A stretch of 61,250 nucleotides of DNA from CAYZRY01 sp964481005. Lineage in GTDB: Bacteria > Bacillota_I > Bacilli_A > RF39 > UBA660. Below, in pieces: positions 33,520 through 42,204 of this stretch. Position 1 is the first letter of the stretch. Each line of letters starts with the position of its first letter. The DNA is taken from NCBI GenBank assembly GCA_964481005.1, contig CAYZRY010000003.1, positions 1 to 61,250 on the forward strand, given 5' to 3'. A program made the translations under genes and the position numbers. The notes beneath the pieces are model-generated. The model did not search any database. It had not been told where the DNA came from and saw only the letters and a program-made list of their open reading frames with translations.

Positions 33520-33528
33520 CAAAAGTGC

Positions 33529-34569
33529 CTAAATTGGAAGTTTTTTGTACCTTGACTTAAGCTCTATAATAGCTACCGATATAGCATGAACAATAAGTAA
33601 AGCTAAAATCATTTTAACAAAAGCTATGCGATAAGACTGCTGACCAAATTTAAATACTTCAGGAATGAAATTATTTAGCATTAAAAAGACTAGTGGATGA
33701 ACTAAATAGTAATAGCTATAAAGTTGTCTTAGGGGTTGTTTAAACTCGATAAATGGAAGTTTCTTAGTATGTAAGAAAGTCGTAAAGGCATAGTATGAAA
33801 GCGGGACCGCAGAAATAAGAATATTGCTATCCATTCGTTTAATACCATGAATTACATATATCTCTAGGATAAAAACTATTAAAAAGAGAATTGTCTTAGA
33901 AAAACTGTGCTTTATTCTTCGTTCACTTTGTTGACCTAGATAATACCCTAGTGTGACATAGAACATTCCGAAGAAGAGAAAGTTTCTAGTTGTAAAGAAG
34001 TATTCAAAGTAAATATCCATTATATGTTTTAAACCCGATGGTAGTGCTCCGTAATAAGTTTCAAAAGATCCGATAAGAAGAAATATAAAGAAAATAACCA
34101 GTATTTTAGCTACGGAAATATATTTCTTTAAAAACTTCAGTAAAAGAAGTGAAACTATCAAGGCTGGGAAATACCATAAATGGTAATAGGTTCCTATGTA
34201 GAAAAGACCGACAAATATCGCCAGTGGATATAAACTTGGATGTAATCCCATTTCTTTGATATAACCAAATCCTTGAGGAACGTAGAGCAAGCTCCAGAAA
34301 AGATACTGGGGAATTAACGCTTTAATATATTTATATATGTAGTTTGGATCTTTCTCTTCTTTTTTAACGACAAAATAACCAGTTATCATAAAGAATAACG
34401 GTACACATAGTCTAACTATCGTATTGTTAAGCAAGAATGTTGCAAATGGTGATCTATCATTAAATGGACCCAAATGAACAAAAATTATTAAGACAGAAGA
34501 AAGATATCTAGCAAGATCTAGATTATAATATTTATCACTTGATTTTTTAATACTTATTTTCTTCTTCAT
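33529..34569 (-). CDS. Acyltransferase-3 family membrane protein
   Basis: Multi-pass acyltransferase of the OafA/WecH type, transferring acyl groups to cell-surface glycans, lipids or sugars. It opens with SSDKYYNLDLARYLSSVLIIFVHLGPF (the R/H-containing first helix), then RLCVPLFFMITGYFVV and about nine further hydrophobic helices, with HLWYFPALIVSLLLLKFL. The 346 residues fit the family. The ATG lies only about 5 nt after the start point expected from the extended -10 at 34581-34589 and no ribosome binding site is visible, so the mRNA may be nearly leaderless. Acceptor unknown. Confidence 0.87.
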   Translation of the reverse strand: MKKKISIKKSSDKYYNLDLARYLSSVLIIFVHLGPFNDRSPFATFLLNNTIVRLCVPLFFMITGYFVVKKEEKDPNYIYKYIKALIPQYLFWSLLYVPQGFGYIKEMGLHPSLYPLAIFVGLFYIGTYYHLWYFPALIVSLLLLKFLKKYISVAKILVIFFIFLLIGSFETYYGALPSGLKHIMDIYFEYFFTTRNFLFFGMFYVTLGYYLGQQSERRIKHSFSKTILFLIVFILEIYVIHGIKRMDSNILISAVPLSYYAFTTFLHTKKLPFIEFKQPLRQLYSYYYLVHPLVFLMLNNFIPEVFKFGQQSYRIAFVKMILALLIVHAISVAIIELKSRYKKLPI

Positions 34570-34580
34570 ATTATAGTTTA

Positions 34581-34589
34581 ATTATATCA
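34581..34589 (-). promoter_or_regulatory. Extended -10 of the acyltransferase gene
   Basis: TGATATAAT on the minus strand, ending 11 nt before the ATG at 34569. The expected start site is about position 34574. Confidence 0.5.
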
Positions 34590-34605
34590 CTTGCCTAATA
34601 CATAG

Positions 34606-34632
34606 CAATAAAAAAACAGTTATAAACTGTTT
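34606..34632 (-). terminator. Terminator of tRNA-Val
   Basis: Stem AAACAGTT / AACTGTTT with a 3-nt loop, followed on the minus strand by a long T-run. Confidence 0.85.
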
Positions 34633-34643
34633 CTTTCCTCAAA

Positions 34644-34720
34644 TGGTGGGCGATATAGGACTCGAACCTATGACCTCCTGCACGTCAAGCAGGCACTCTA
34701 ACCAACTGAGCTAATCGCCC
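34644..34720 (-). tRNA. tRNA-Val (anticodon GAC)
   Basis: Cloverleaf on the minus strand: acceptor GGGCGAT / ATCGCCC, discriminator A, encoded CCA, D-arm AGCTCAGTTGGTTAGAG, anticodon stem CCTGC / GCAGG with loop TTGACGT (anticodon GAC), T-arm AGGTTCGAGTCCT. It reads GTC/GTT codons. Confidence 0.93.
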
Positions 34721-34733
34721 GTAAAGTAAATAT

Positions 34734-34761
34734 ATTATAACATATATCTACTTACTGTAAA
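34734..34761 (-). promoter_or_regulatory. Promoter of tRNA-Val
   Basis: Minus-strand TTTACA (34761-34756), 16 bp, TATAAT (34739-34734) preceded by TGT (extended -10). Confidence 0.7.
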
Positions 34762-34764
34762 AGA

Positions 34765-35421
34765 TTATTTGTTAATCATTTTAACTTTTTGTATCTCTTC
34801 ATAATAGCTCATTAATTCGTGTGAAAAGGCGACCATCGATCTAGCGGCAGCGGTTCTTAGAAAATCTGTGTCCAAATCATTGTGCCTAACTCGATCAAGG
34901 GCATCGGCATCTTTAAATATTTTGATTAAATTTAAAGCTCTTTCTTGATTTTCGATTTTGTAACCTTGAAGTACTTGGCTTGCTTTTGAATCATCCATAC
35001 TATGAGCCATAATGATAGCAAGTAAAGTCTTACGGTTTTCTTCTCCAAGCGCTGAATATTGTTCTCTTAACATATAAGCCGCTTTTGGTCCATGGGTTTC
35101 ATCTTCCAAATCATTTGTCCTTCCGATGTCATGATACTTTGCTGCTTCGACTAATAGATACCTATCTTCTTCTTTTAGATTCATCATTGCACTTAGTCCC
35201 AAAACATAGACAAAAACTCTTTCATTATGTTCAAGACCGTGGTCTCTACTATTAAAAAGTACATTTTTGTTTATTCTTCTAAATTGAGCAACCGAAGCTT
35301 CATATCCTTTTTGTGATCTTATCATATCAGTTAAGCTTTCAAATGATACTTGATTATTAAAAATAAATTCATTTGAAAAGTTTTGACCAATTGCTTGTCC
35401 ATTTAATATTTCTTCATACAT
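34765..35421 (-). CDS. HD-domain phosphohydrolase
   Basis: Metal-dependent phosphohydrolase. FNSRDHGLEHNERV (first His 61/65), AAKYHDIGRTND (His97-Asp98, the HD pair), AIIMAHSMDDSK and FKDADALDRVR follow in the normal order of the HD superfamily. The 218 residues fit a single-domain member. Substrate cannot be read from the sequence. Starts 12 bp after the tyrS stop on the same strand, so it is likely read through from the T-box-controlled tyrS transcript. Confidence 0.85.
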   Translation of the reverse strand: MYEEILNGQAIGQNFSNEFIFNNQVSFESLTDMIRSQKGYEASVAQFRRINKNVLFNSRDHGLEHNERVFVYVLGLSAMMNLKEEDRYLLVEAAKYHDIGRTNDLEDETHGPKAAYMLREQYSALGEENRKTLLAIIMAHSMDDSKASQVLQGYKIENQERALNLIKIFKDADALDRVRHNDLDTDFLRTAAARSMVAFSHELMSYYEEIQKVKMINK

Positions 35422-35433
35422 TGTTATTTCTCC

Positions 35434-36633
35434 CTAGTTTTTGTATTTTATTTTTAGAAAGGTTTTCTTTCCTTTTTGAACAAGAATCCCTTCTTTAAGT
35501 AGATCGGCAGTAATCAATTTACTTGGATCTGTCTCTTTTTCATTATTTATCGATATGGCACCTTGCTCAATCATTCTCCTAGCTTCACTTTTCGATAGGA
35601 AAAGATCGGCAGCAAATAACATATCGACGATGTTAAAGTCACCACTACCCTCTATTTCAAATTGTGGTGTATTCTCATTTTGTCCGCGGCTATTAAATAT
35701 TTCAAAAGCCTTCTTTTCAGCAGCAATATATTCGTCACTTCCATGGAGGTCAGTAATAATTTCTCTAGCTAAATTCTTTTGGGCTATTCTTTTTTCTGGT
35801 GCTTCAAAGTGTTCTTTTTCTACTTTTTCAATCTCTTGACGTGGCATAAAAGTAAGTTTTTTTAACAAGTCAACTGCTGTTATATCATCAAGATTGAAAA
35901 AATACTGGTACATATCGTAAACAGGCGTCTTATCTTTATCTAGCCACAGTGCATTACCATCTGTTTTACCTATTTTCATACCACGACTGTCAGTGATAAG
36001 CGGCATAACCATTCCGTAAGCAATACCTTCTTCTTTCTTTCTGATAAGTTCTACTCCAGCTGTAATATTTCCCCACTGGTCAGATCCTGCAACTTGAAGG
36101 GTACAGTTATGACTGTTATAAAGATGCAGAAAGTCAATCGACTGAAGAAGCATATATGAAAACTCAGTGTAAGTTATTCCGCTTTCAAGCCTTCGACTTA
36201 TTATATCTTTAGATAACATATAATTAATTGGAAAGTATTTACCATAATCTCTAAGGTAATCTATCATATTGATATCCTTTAACCAATCGTAGTTGTTAAC
36301 AACGGTAAAACCAAAAATCTCTTCGGCTTGTTTAGTTAGACCTTTAATATTTTTAGCAACTGCCTCATAAGAAATCATCTGTCTTTCACTAGATGGTTTA
36401 GGGTCCCCAATTAAACCAGTTCCTCCGCCCATAAGTAAAATAGGATTATTTCCAGCTTTAGCTAATCTCTTGCATATTAGAAAAGATGAGTAATGACCAA
36501 TATGCATCGAATCGTCAGTTGGATCAACCCCTATGTAAAAGGTTAGTTCTCCAGCATTCAATTTTTCTTTGAGTTCCTCACTAGTTATATCTTTGACTAG
36601 CCCTCTCCACTCTAAATCTTCAAATAAAGTCAT
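35434..36633 (-). CDS. tyrS: Tyrosyl-tRNA synthetase
   Basis: Charges tRNA(Tyr) in translation. TFYIGVDPTDDSMHIGHY contains the class I HIGH motif (44-47), GSDQWGNI is at about 183-190, and KIGKT (220-224) stands for KMSKS. A C-terminal S4 RNA-binding domain is seen (LFAADLFLSKSEARRMIEQG). The 399 residues match TyrRS type TyrS. Start preceded by AAGGAGG, directly after the T-box terminator. Regulation by the upstream tyrosine T-box is expected. Confidence 0.97.
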   Translation of the reverse strand: MTLFEDLEWRGLVKDITSEELKEKLNAGELTFYIGVDPTDDSMHIGHYSSFLICKRLAKAGNNPILLMGGGTGLIGDPKPSSERQMISYEAVAKNIKGLTKQAEEIFGFTVVNNYDWLKDINMIDYLRDYGKYFPINYMLSKDIISRRLESGITYTEFSYMLLQSIDFLHLYNSHNCTLQVAGSDQWGNITAGVELIRKKEEGIAYGMVMPLITDSRGMKIGKTDGNALWLDKDKTPVYDMYQYFFNLDDITAVDLLKKLTFMPRQEIEKVEKEHFEAPEKRIAQKNLAREIITDLHGSDEYIAAEKKAFEIFNSRGQNENTPQFEIEGSGDFNIVDMLFAADLFLSKSEARRMIEQGAISINNEKETDPSKLITADLLKEGILVQKGKKTFLKIKYKN

Positions 36634-36643
36634 ATTTCCTCCT

Positions 36644-36838
36644 TAAAAAAACCACAATAAATATCCCTCTAAGGACGAATTTATCGTGGTACCACCTTAA
36701 TTGCTTCTCATAGACTATAACGCGTCACCTATAAACTCCATACTTGTATTAATATACTTCGATGTATCAGTTTTCATCAAGCACTGATTTTCTACAAACA
36801 TCTAGGTATTTCGAGTACTTCCCCGTTCATAACAATAA
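36644..36838 (-). promoter_or_regulatory. T-box leader of tyrS
   Basis: Minus strand: conserved AATTAAGGTGGTACCACG (about 36681-36698), with terminator hairpin CCACGATAAAT... / ...ATTTATTGTGG followed by Ts (about 36650-36687). A stem I region lies at about 36725-36830. A candidate Tyr specifier UAC is at 36748-36746 in the context AATACAAG. Uncharged tRNA(Tyr) should favour antitermination into tyrS. Confidence 0.93.
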
Positions 36839-36839
36839 G

Positions 36840-36868
36840 AATATATCATCAAAAGCTTTTTTTGTCAA
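36840..36868 (-). promoter_or_regulatory. Promoter of the tyrS T-box transcript
   Basis: Minus-strand TTGACA (36868-36863), 17 bp, TATATT (36845-36840). Near consensus. Confidence 0.75.
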
Positions 36869-36880
36869 AGAAAATCTTTT

Positions 36881-37606
36881 TTATTTAAAAAAAGATAATA
36901 CTTTCTTATAAACTTTAGTTTTGTCGCGATATTCTACTTCATTATCTATTTCGTTATGTAAACATTCTGGAATGTCTTGTTTTTGAAACGATAATGTATT
37001 AGTTAGTTTAATAGCATCTCTAAGTTTAATTCTGTCATATTGTGAATTTATCACAATATTCTTAGGACTTGCATGTTTAGCTTGCAAAACAAGTTTAGCA
37101 TCATCGACGCTAAGATAATAAGAGCTATCGTTATATATAAGGCTAAACATCCTATCATCAGAATCAATTCTTTCATACATCGTTTTAAAATCTCTAACAG
37201 TATCAGCATAATCAAATATTTCATCGACATCAGTTTTAACGTATTTATATACTTCGTTATAAAAATCACTGTCGTAATTTACTAAATTAATGCGACCCGT
37301 TTCTTCTTCTCTATGAAATATTGCTTTATATCTAGGTCTTCCATCGAAGAGTAAATATAGATCATCTGTTAAATAATCAAAATTGCTAGCTATAACATAA
37401 CCAAAACTTGTTTTTTCATCATTAATAAACATATTGATCGGTTCAATAAAAGCAGCTTCTCTGTCGTTAAGATTAAGGGTCTTTCTTCTAATAGCATTTG
37501 ATAATTCAACTAAAGAAACTTCCCCTTCTACAGGTTTTTTCATATTGTTTATAAGTTTTTTCAATCTACGTTCATCAACTTTTAAGTTTATTATTGTGCT
37601 ATCCAT
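36881..37606 (-). CDS. Uncharacterised 241-residue cytoplasmic protein
   Basis: No family recognised. No membrane segment; many Asp/Asn/Tyr. N-terminal helices (DERRLKKLINNMKKP), a probable beta-rich middle (TSFGYVIASNFDYLTDDLYLLFDGRPRYKAIF), and a helical end (DAKLVLQAKHASPKNIVI ... KVYKKVLSFFK). AGAGGTG precedes the ATG. It ends just upstream of the tyrS promoter and is divergent from the GH13 gene. Function unknown. Confidence 0.72.
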   Translation of the reverse strand: MDSTIINLKVDERRLKKLINNMKKPVEGEVSLVELSNAIRRKTLNLNDREAAFIEPINMFINDEKTSFGYVIASNFDYLTDDLYLLFDGRPRYKAIFHREEETGRINLVNYDSDFYNEVYKYVKTDVDEIFDYADTVRDFKTMYERIDSDDRMFSLIYNDSSYYLSVDDAKLVLQAKHASPKNIVINSQYDRIKLRDAIKLTNTLSFQKQDIPECLHNEIDNEVEYRDKTKVYKKVLSFFK

Positions 37607-37739
37607 AGTTCACCTCTAAAATAATATGATATACTGTAATTCTTTTTTTTTGCAAATAGTATGTAAATATTTGTCAAAATTATTCTTTTCTTATTGTTTT
37701 ATGATATGATTATATTATAAGAATCTAAAAGGATGTTTT

Positions 37740-38627
37740 ATGAGAATTATTCATCTTCTAAATTGGAATTTAAATGATATCAGAAAAAGCTTAGATGATA
37801 TTGCTAGGCAAAACTTCGATGCTATTCAAGTAACTCCAGTTCAAGCTATGAAAGAGGACTCTATCGAACACTGGTGGATGCCTTTTCAACCTATTTCTTT
37901 TGATATTGGAAATGTATATGGTAGTAAGAATGATTTAGAAAGATTGTGTCGAGAGGCTAAAATTAAAAACATAGATATTTATGTCGATGTTATTTGTAAC
38001 CACATGGCAGGAAGAAATGACGGAAGTTTATATCCTCATGAAAATGTTGATCCCTATCTTAAAAACAATCCTCATTTTTGGAAGGAAGCTCGACCAATTG
38101 AAAACTGGGATGATCGTTATCAAGTAATCAATTACTGCATGGGACTTCCTGGTTTAAATGTCTCTAACCCGGAGCTTCAACATAGAATATCGCTATTTTT
38201 AAATGAACTTATCGACTGTGGAGTCGAAGGTTTTAGGTTCGATGCAGCAAAAAGTATTGGCTTGCCATCCGAAGGAGTAGATTTTTGGCCAAAGACCATC
38301 TATTCATTAAAGAAATATGGCATCTTTTTATACGGAGAAGTTATCTTTGCAGGTTGTGACATAACAAGGCAGTATAGTAATTACATTAAGATACTTACTA
38401 ATGAATGCAACTTGCCCTCAAAAGATATAGTTAAGTTTTCTGAAAGCCACGATAGCTTTTACGAGTTTGGCTATACAAAACACATGAATACTCATGAACT
38501 GCTTAAAGCTTACACCCATTTAACTAATAATTATGAACACACTTTATATTTTCCCAGACCATACGATGACAGCTGGAAATGGAACGAAGTGAAAAATGCT
38601 AACAAAGTAAAAAAATTAAAACGATAA
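37740..38627 (+). CDS. Compact GH13 alpha-amylase-family enzyme, 295 aa
   Basis: Glycoside hydrolase family 13 barrel. All four core regions are present: DVICNH (83-88), GFRFDAAKS with nucleophile Asp168 (164-172), YGEV with acid/base Glu200, and SESHDSF (234-240) with the transition-state His237-Asp238. GH13 proteins usually have 450-600 residues with a C-terminal beta domain; this one stops soon after region IV, with no domain B of usual size or C-terminal sheet. No signal peptide, so intracellular. The start follows AAAGGATG. The specific reaction (hydrolase or transferase) cannot be read. The short C-terminus is inherent in this sequence, as the next gene converges and shares a terminator. 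Confidence 0.9.
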   Translation: MRIIHLLNWNLNDIRKSLDDIARQNFDAIQVTPVQAMKEDSIEHWWMPFQPISFDIGNVYGSKNDLERLCREAKIKNIDIYVDVICNHMAGRNDGSLYPHENVDPYLKNNPHFWKEARPIENWDDRYQVINYCMGLPGLNVSNPELQHRISLFLNELIDCGVEGFRFDAAKSIGLPSEGVDFWPKTIYSLKKYGIFLYGEVIFAGCDITRQYSNYIKILTNECNLPSKDIVKFSESHDSFYEFGYTKHMNTHELLKAYTHLTNNYEHTLYFPRPYDDSWKWNEVKNANKVKKLKR

Positions 38628-38643
38628 TTGCTTATCGTTTTTC
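38618..38643. terminator. Bidirectional terminator
   Basis: Stem AAAACGATAA / TTATCGTTTT around loop TTGC, between the convergent GH13 and propeller-like genes. Confidence 0.85.
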
Positions 38644-40092
38644 TATTGTCGCTATTTTCTTTCCACTAAGTGTGTAATATATATCATTTTTACCTTCTTG
38701 ATAGAAAATATAATCGTCTTTGATTATTACTTCTTGGTTTTTAATTATCACTCCTTTGTCAGGATTTATTACATCTACTTTTTTATCTTTGTCAGTACTG
38801 AAGGTAAATATACTTATACCACCTATTCTAATCGTATTTAAATTGCTTCCATCGTGCTTGTATACTTCTTTACCTTTAGAGTTTAATATGTGAACAGTTT
38901 TATCTTTATTAGCTGTATAATAGACATTATCTATTTCTTCGATCTGGTTAATAAAGTTATACTCTGAGCTTACTTTTTTACCCCTGGTATCGATGAGGTA
39001 TTCTTTTAAATAGGCATCGGCAACAATTGCTTTACCTGTTAAATCAAAGCCCTTATTAATGACAAATTTATTGTCGATAATTTTCTTGGCCTTTAGGTCA
39101 TAAAAAGCAAACTTTTGATTGGGAGCAGTGCCGATAACTAATGAATATACCTTGCTAAATTCATTTGCTTTAACAAGTTTGCTGTTCATTATTCTATCCA
39201 TGAGTTTAGACTCATAATATATGGCTGTACTATTCTCAACTTCTTCGGCATAGTTAAGTCCTTTACTAGTTACCTCTACTGCTGTTTTACCCGCTTTAAT
39301 ACTCAAACAATATAATCTATCATCAACTACTTTTATATGGCAATCTTCGCCTTTAAAAGCATATAATCTCTTTGATTTATAATATATATAATTAGTTTGC
39401 ACTTGTTCGCGGCATCCTGAATAAATCATCAAGTCACCGACTTTTTGAGCATAGCACAAAGCTTTTTCGAAAGATAATTTATCGACTAACTTGTTAGCTT
39501 TGGTATCGATAATATAGTTATCTTTATCTAAGCTCACTATCAAATAATCACCTTGAGCAGCCAAAATTGATTCTTTAGCATGCTTGGCGTTAATTGAATA
39601 TATTAGAGTTCCTGAAGAATCATAAACTCTTTGTTTATCTCCCTCGTCCATCATAATATAATTTTTAGAATAAGCAGCTATTTTATACTTATCGACATCA
39701 ATTTCTTTAAGTAGCTGTCCCTCAAAATTTTTAACTATTTTTTTGGATCCACTCTTTTTATAAATGATTGGTCCAACCAAAGTATATTCTTTGAAATCCT
39801 TGTCATCGAGCACCACTTTTCCACTTTTCGAAAGAAGAACTCTTCCGTTATCATTACTTATATAAATAGCTGAAGTAGCAACAAAAGCGTCATTTTTATA
39901 TTCAAAATCTGTCAGTTGTTTTCCTTTGTCATTAAAAACAGCAAACTTTTTATTTTTCCCTTCTAAAATATATACTTTCGTATTAGTATAATCCGTGACA
40001 TGATCATTTGCGAATTGGTAACCTAAGTATATACCTAGACCAATTAACAATATAGCAATGACTATAAGTACTAATGGTATTTTCTTTTTCAT
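38632..40092 (-). CDS. Membrane-anchored protein with WG/propeller-like repeats, 486 aa
   Basis: One N-terminal hydrophobic segment (about 5-27) with KKK before it, then an extracytoplasmic domain made of repeating short strands (KNKKFAVFNDKGKQL ... KYYLIDTRGKKV ... VHILNSKGKEV) that resemble WG or beta-propeller blades. No catalytic motif. Its start overlaps the stop of the PrsW gene by one base. It is the last gene of the GT4/EIIB-like/PrsW operon; a sensor or scaffold at the envelope is plausible but unproven. Confidence 0.75.
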   Translation of the reverse strand: MKKKIPLVLIVIAILLIGLGIYLGYQFANDHVTDYTNTKVYILEGKNKKFAVFNDKGKQLTDFEYKNDAFVATSAIYISNDNGRVLLSKSGKVVLDDKDFKEYTLVGPIIYKKSGSKKIVKNFEGQLLKEIDVDKYKIAAYSKNYIMMDEGDKQRVYDSSGTLIYSINAKHAKESILAAQGDYLIVSLDKDNYIIDTKANKLVDKLSFEKALCYAQKVGDLMIYSGCREQVQTNYIYYKSKRLYAFKGEDCHIKVVDDRLYCLSIKAGKTAVEVTSKGLNYAEEVENSTAIYYESKLMDRIMNSKLVKANEFSKVYSLVIGTAPNQKFAFYDLKAKKIIDNKFVINKGFDLTGKAIVADAYLKEYLIDTRGKKVSSEYNFINQIEEIDNVYYTANKDKTVHILNSKGKEVYKHDGSNLNTIRIGGISIFTFSTDKDKKVDVINPDKGVIIKNQEVIIKDDYIFYQEGKNDIYYTLSGKKIATIEKR

Positions 40093-40802
40093 TATTCTAC
40101 CTCTCTTAATTTTTTATTGTTTTTTGATTCTATGTACATCAAAGTAAATCCAGTCATAAAAATCAATATTACAAATGCAATAAATATGATTGGATTAAAT
40201 TGAGCAAATAGTATCCAGTCATAAATCGTATGTATTAACGTTGGTACTAGTAGTGACATGATTATGTAAAAATACATTTTGATATTTTGATTATTATGAT
40301 GTGCTTTTTTAGCTTGTGATATTAAATATCCCATAAAAATTCCACATATAGCATGAGCAGGTATAGCTGTTAATGCTCTCATCGTTGCGGTCTGAAACAT
40401 TGTTGCTGAATCGGCAAAGACATAGATGATATTTTCTAGAGCTGCAAAGCCAAGTGAGACAAAAACGGAATAGACAATTGCATCGAATGTTTGATCAAAC
40501 TCTTTATGTCGCCATGCTACTAGATAGACAAAGATAGCTTTGGAAAACTCTTCGACTAAGGCAATAGTGACAAAGACATAGACAAACAAATCACTTCTAT
40601 TTAATAGTGATTCATCAGCATTAAACAAAGTTGATATCCCTCTAAAACTAAAAGATAAAAACAATGTTAAAAAGGCTGATAAAACTCCAAAAAGAAGAAG
40701 CTTTCTAAGCATAGCTGACGATTCACCATCACTATCACGCTTGTATATAATCGAAGCTATGACAACAACCGGAAGTAGTGATATAACTATTCCAACATTC
40801 AC
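40092..40802 (-). CDS. PrsW-family intramembrane metalloprotease
   Basis: Multi-pass membrane protease; characterised PrsW makes the first cut of the anti-sigma factor RsiW. Conserved motifs are VEEFSKA (Glu84, Glu85), SLGFAALENIIYV (Glu123) and PAHAICGIFMGYL (His150), with six or seven hydrophobic helices. The 236 residues are close to PrsW. It lies between an inactive EIIB-like protein and a propeller-like protein. No sigma/anti-sigma pair is visible in the window, so its substrate is unknown. Confidence 0.87.
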   Translation of the reverse strand: MNVGIVISLLPVVVIASIIYKRDSDGESSAMLRKLLLFGVLSAFLTLFLSFSFRGISTLFNADESLLNRSDLFVYVFVTIALVEEFSKAIFVYLVAWRHKEFDQTFDAIVYSVFVSLGFAALENIIYVFADSATMFQTATMRALTAIPAHAICGIFMGYLISQAKKAHHNNQNIKMYFYIIMSLLVPTLIHTIYDWILFAQFNPIIFIAFVILIFMTGFTLMYIESKNNKKLREVE

Positions 40803-40806
40803 TTAA

Positions 40807-41118
40807 TCATCTCATTTCATCAATGTATTTTTTGAGTTGCCTAGACTCCGCTCCTAGAATTATCTTAAGCTGATTATCTATTTCAACGATTCCCTTAGCT
40901 CCAAGTTTTTGTATTCCCTCCTTGTTAGCTAAAGAAACGTCTTTCAAAGTTACAATAAACCTCGACATGTTAATTTCAGTATTGATGATATTTTCTTTAC
41001 CACCCAGTAAATCAACTAATTTATTAAGTTGTAATCTAGTATCTTTTTTACCTAGTTTTAATACTGCTAGTAAAATTATTAGAATGATTACAAGAACTAC
41101 TAAATATTCCCATTTCAT
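40807..41118 (-). CDS. Membrane-anchored PTS EIIB-like domain lacking the phosphocysteine
   Basis: One N-terminal hydrophobic helix (about 3-21), then a domain resembling glucose-type EIIB: LVDLLGGKENIINTE, then SRFIVTLKDVSLANKEGIQKLGAKGIVE and LKIILGAES. In active EIIB the phosphorylated Cys sits in a motif such as CxTRLRV; the corresponding segment reads NMSRFIV, so the Cys is Asn. No sugar-permease (EIIC) or EIIA gene is near. It probably acts as a sensor or structural domain, not a phosphotransferase. Starts 3 bp after the glycosyltransferase stop. Confidence 0.78.
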   Translation of the reverse strand: MKWEYLVVLVIILIILLAVLKLGKKDTRLQLNKLVDLLGGKENIINTEINMSRFIVTLKDVSLANKEGIQKLGAKGIVEIDNQLKIILGAESRQLKKYIDEMR

Positions 41119-41121
41119 ATA

Positions 41122-42138
41122 TTATTTTCTCTCTTTCATTACATCTTCGTAAACTTTTCTAAGTTGTTTACCAATATTTTTAAGATCTCTTTCTTTAGCT
41201 ACTTCAAAAGCTGCTTTTGCTACTGATGGAAGTTTACCACTTAAGAATAGTTTAATCTTCTTTTCAAAATCATCGACATCTTTAGCTTTATAGACATTTT
41301 TGCCATCAAAAAGCCAATCTTCAAAAATTGGGATATCTCTAATGATGGCATCTGCTCCCGATGCACAAGCTTCTACTATTGGGATTCCTTCAGTCTCTTC
41401 TAGAGTTGGGAAGAGATATAAATCACAACCATTCATAGCTCCTTTGATATCTTCCCTAGGAACATAACCAGCAAAAAGTAAATTTGGCAATTTAGTTTTA
41501 ACTGCTTTTTTAACTGGTTTTGTTGCCGCTGATAATGGACTGTATCCAAACCAAATAAATTTATATTCTGGCATTCTTTTAGCAAGTTCAACAAAGTCGA
41601 CAATACCTTTTCTCTCTATATATAGTCCAATACCGACAATAACTTTTTCATTATCTTTGATACCGTATCTCTTGCGCCAAGCTTTACCGGATTTTTCTTT
41701 ATCCTTGGTAAAGTAATCTATTTCAATACCATTAGATATGGCATATATTTTCTTATTCTCTAACCCTTTGTAAGAACTAAGTAGTCGCTTGGAATATGGG
41801 GTCGGAGTAACAATGACATCCCCCTTAGAATAAGAACTAATTAATAATTTTTTAAACAATTTCGATGTCTGTTTAGCAAAAATGAAACCATCTTTGTAAT
41901 CTTCTTCGGTCGAATGAGCGTGATAGACAATCTTCTTGCCCATTTTTTTTGCTTTTTTAACTGTAAAATGTGACTTCAAAAAATAGGTATTGATGTGCAA
42001 TATATCATAGTCATCATCAGGATCTAGAGTATATTCTATCCCCTCATATTCAAGGGCTTTTTGCTGATGTTTAATAGCTTTTCCAAGGCCACTATTTCCG
42101 ATTGATTTTAAGCCTTCAGTATACAGTAGTACTTTCAT
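41122..42138 (-). CDS. Glycosyltransferase family 4 protein
   Basis: GT-B-fold retaining glycosyltransferase. N-terminal TEGLKSIGNSGLGKAIKHQQKAL, middle HAHST, TPYSKRLL and ISNGIEIDYF, then GIGLYIERKGIVDFVELAK and LFPTLEETEGIPIVEACASG with the E-x7-E motif of the donor site. The 338 residues are usual for GT4. Such enzymes in low-GC Gram-positives often make membrane glycolipids or glycans; the acceptor is not visible. First gene of the operon with EIIB-like, PrsW and the propeller-like protein. Confidence 0.87.
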   Translation of the reverse strand: MKVLLYTEGLKSIGNSGLGKAIKHQQKALEYEGIEYTLDPDDDYDILHINTYFLKSHFTVKKAKKMGKKIVYHAHSTEEDYKDGFIFAKQTSKLFKKLLISSYSKGDVIVTPTPYSKRLLSSYKGLENKKIYAISNGIEIDYFTKDKEKSGKAWRKRYGIKDNEKVIVGIGLYIERKGIVDFVELAKRMPEYKFIWFGYSPLSAATKPVKKAVKTKLPNLLFAGYVPREDIKGAMNGCDLYLFPTLEETEGIPIVEACASGADAIIRDIPIFEDWLFDGKNVYKAKDVDDFEKKIKLFLSGKLPSVAKAAFEVAKERDLKNIGKQLRKVYEDVMKERK

Positions 42139-42174
42139 TTAATCACCCAATTATATTATAGCATAGAAAAGGGC

Positions 42175-42203
42175 AAAAAAAAGAAATTGTAAGTCAATTT
42201 CTT
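42175..42203 (-). terminator. Terminator of the GGGtGRT gene
   Basis: Stem AAGAAATTG / CAATTTCTT, 5-nt loop, then a T-run on the minus strand. Confidence 0.85.
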
Positions 42204-42204
42204 C

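Noticed and set aside
40807..41118. Active sugar PTS component
   Set aside because: The phosphocysteine is missing and no EIIA or EIIC is nearby.
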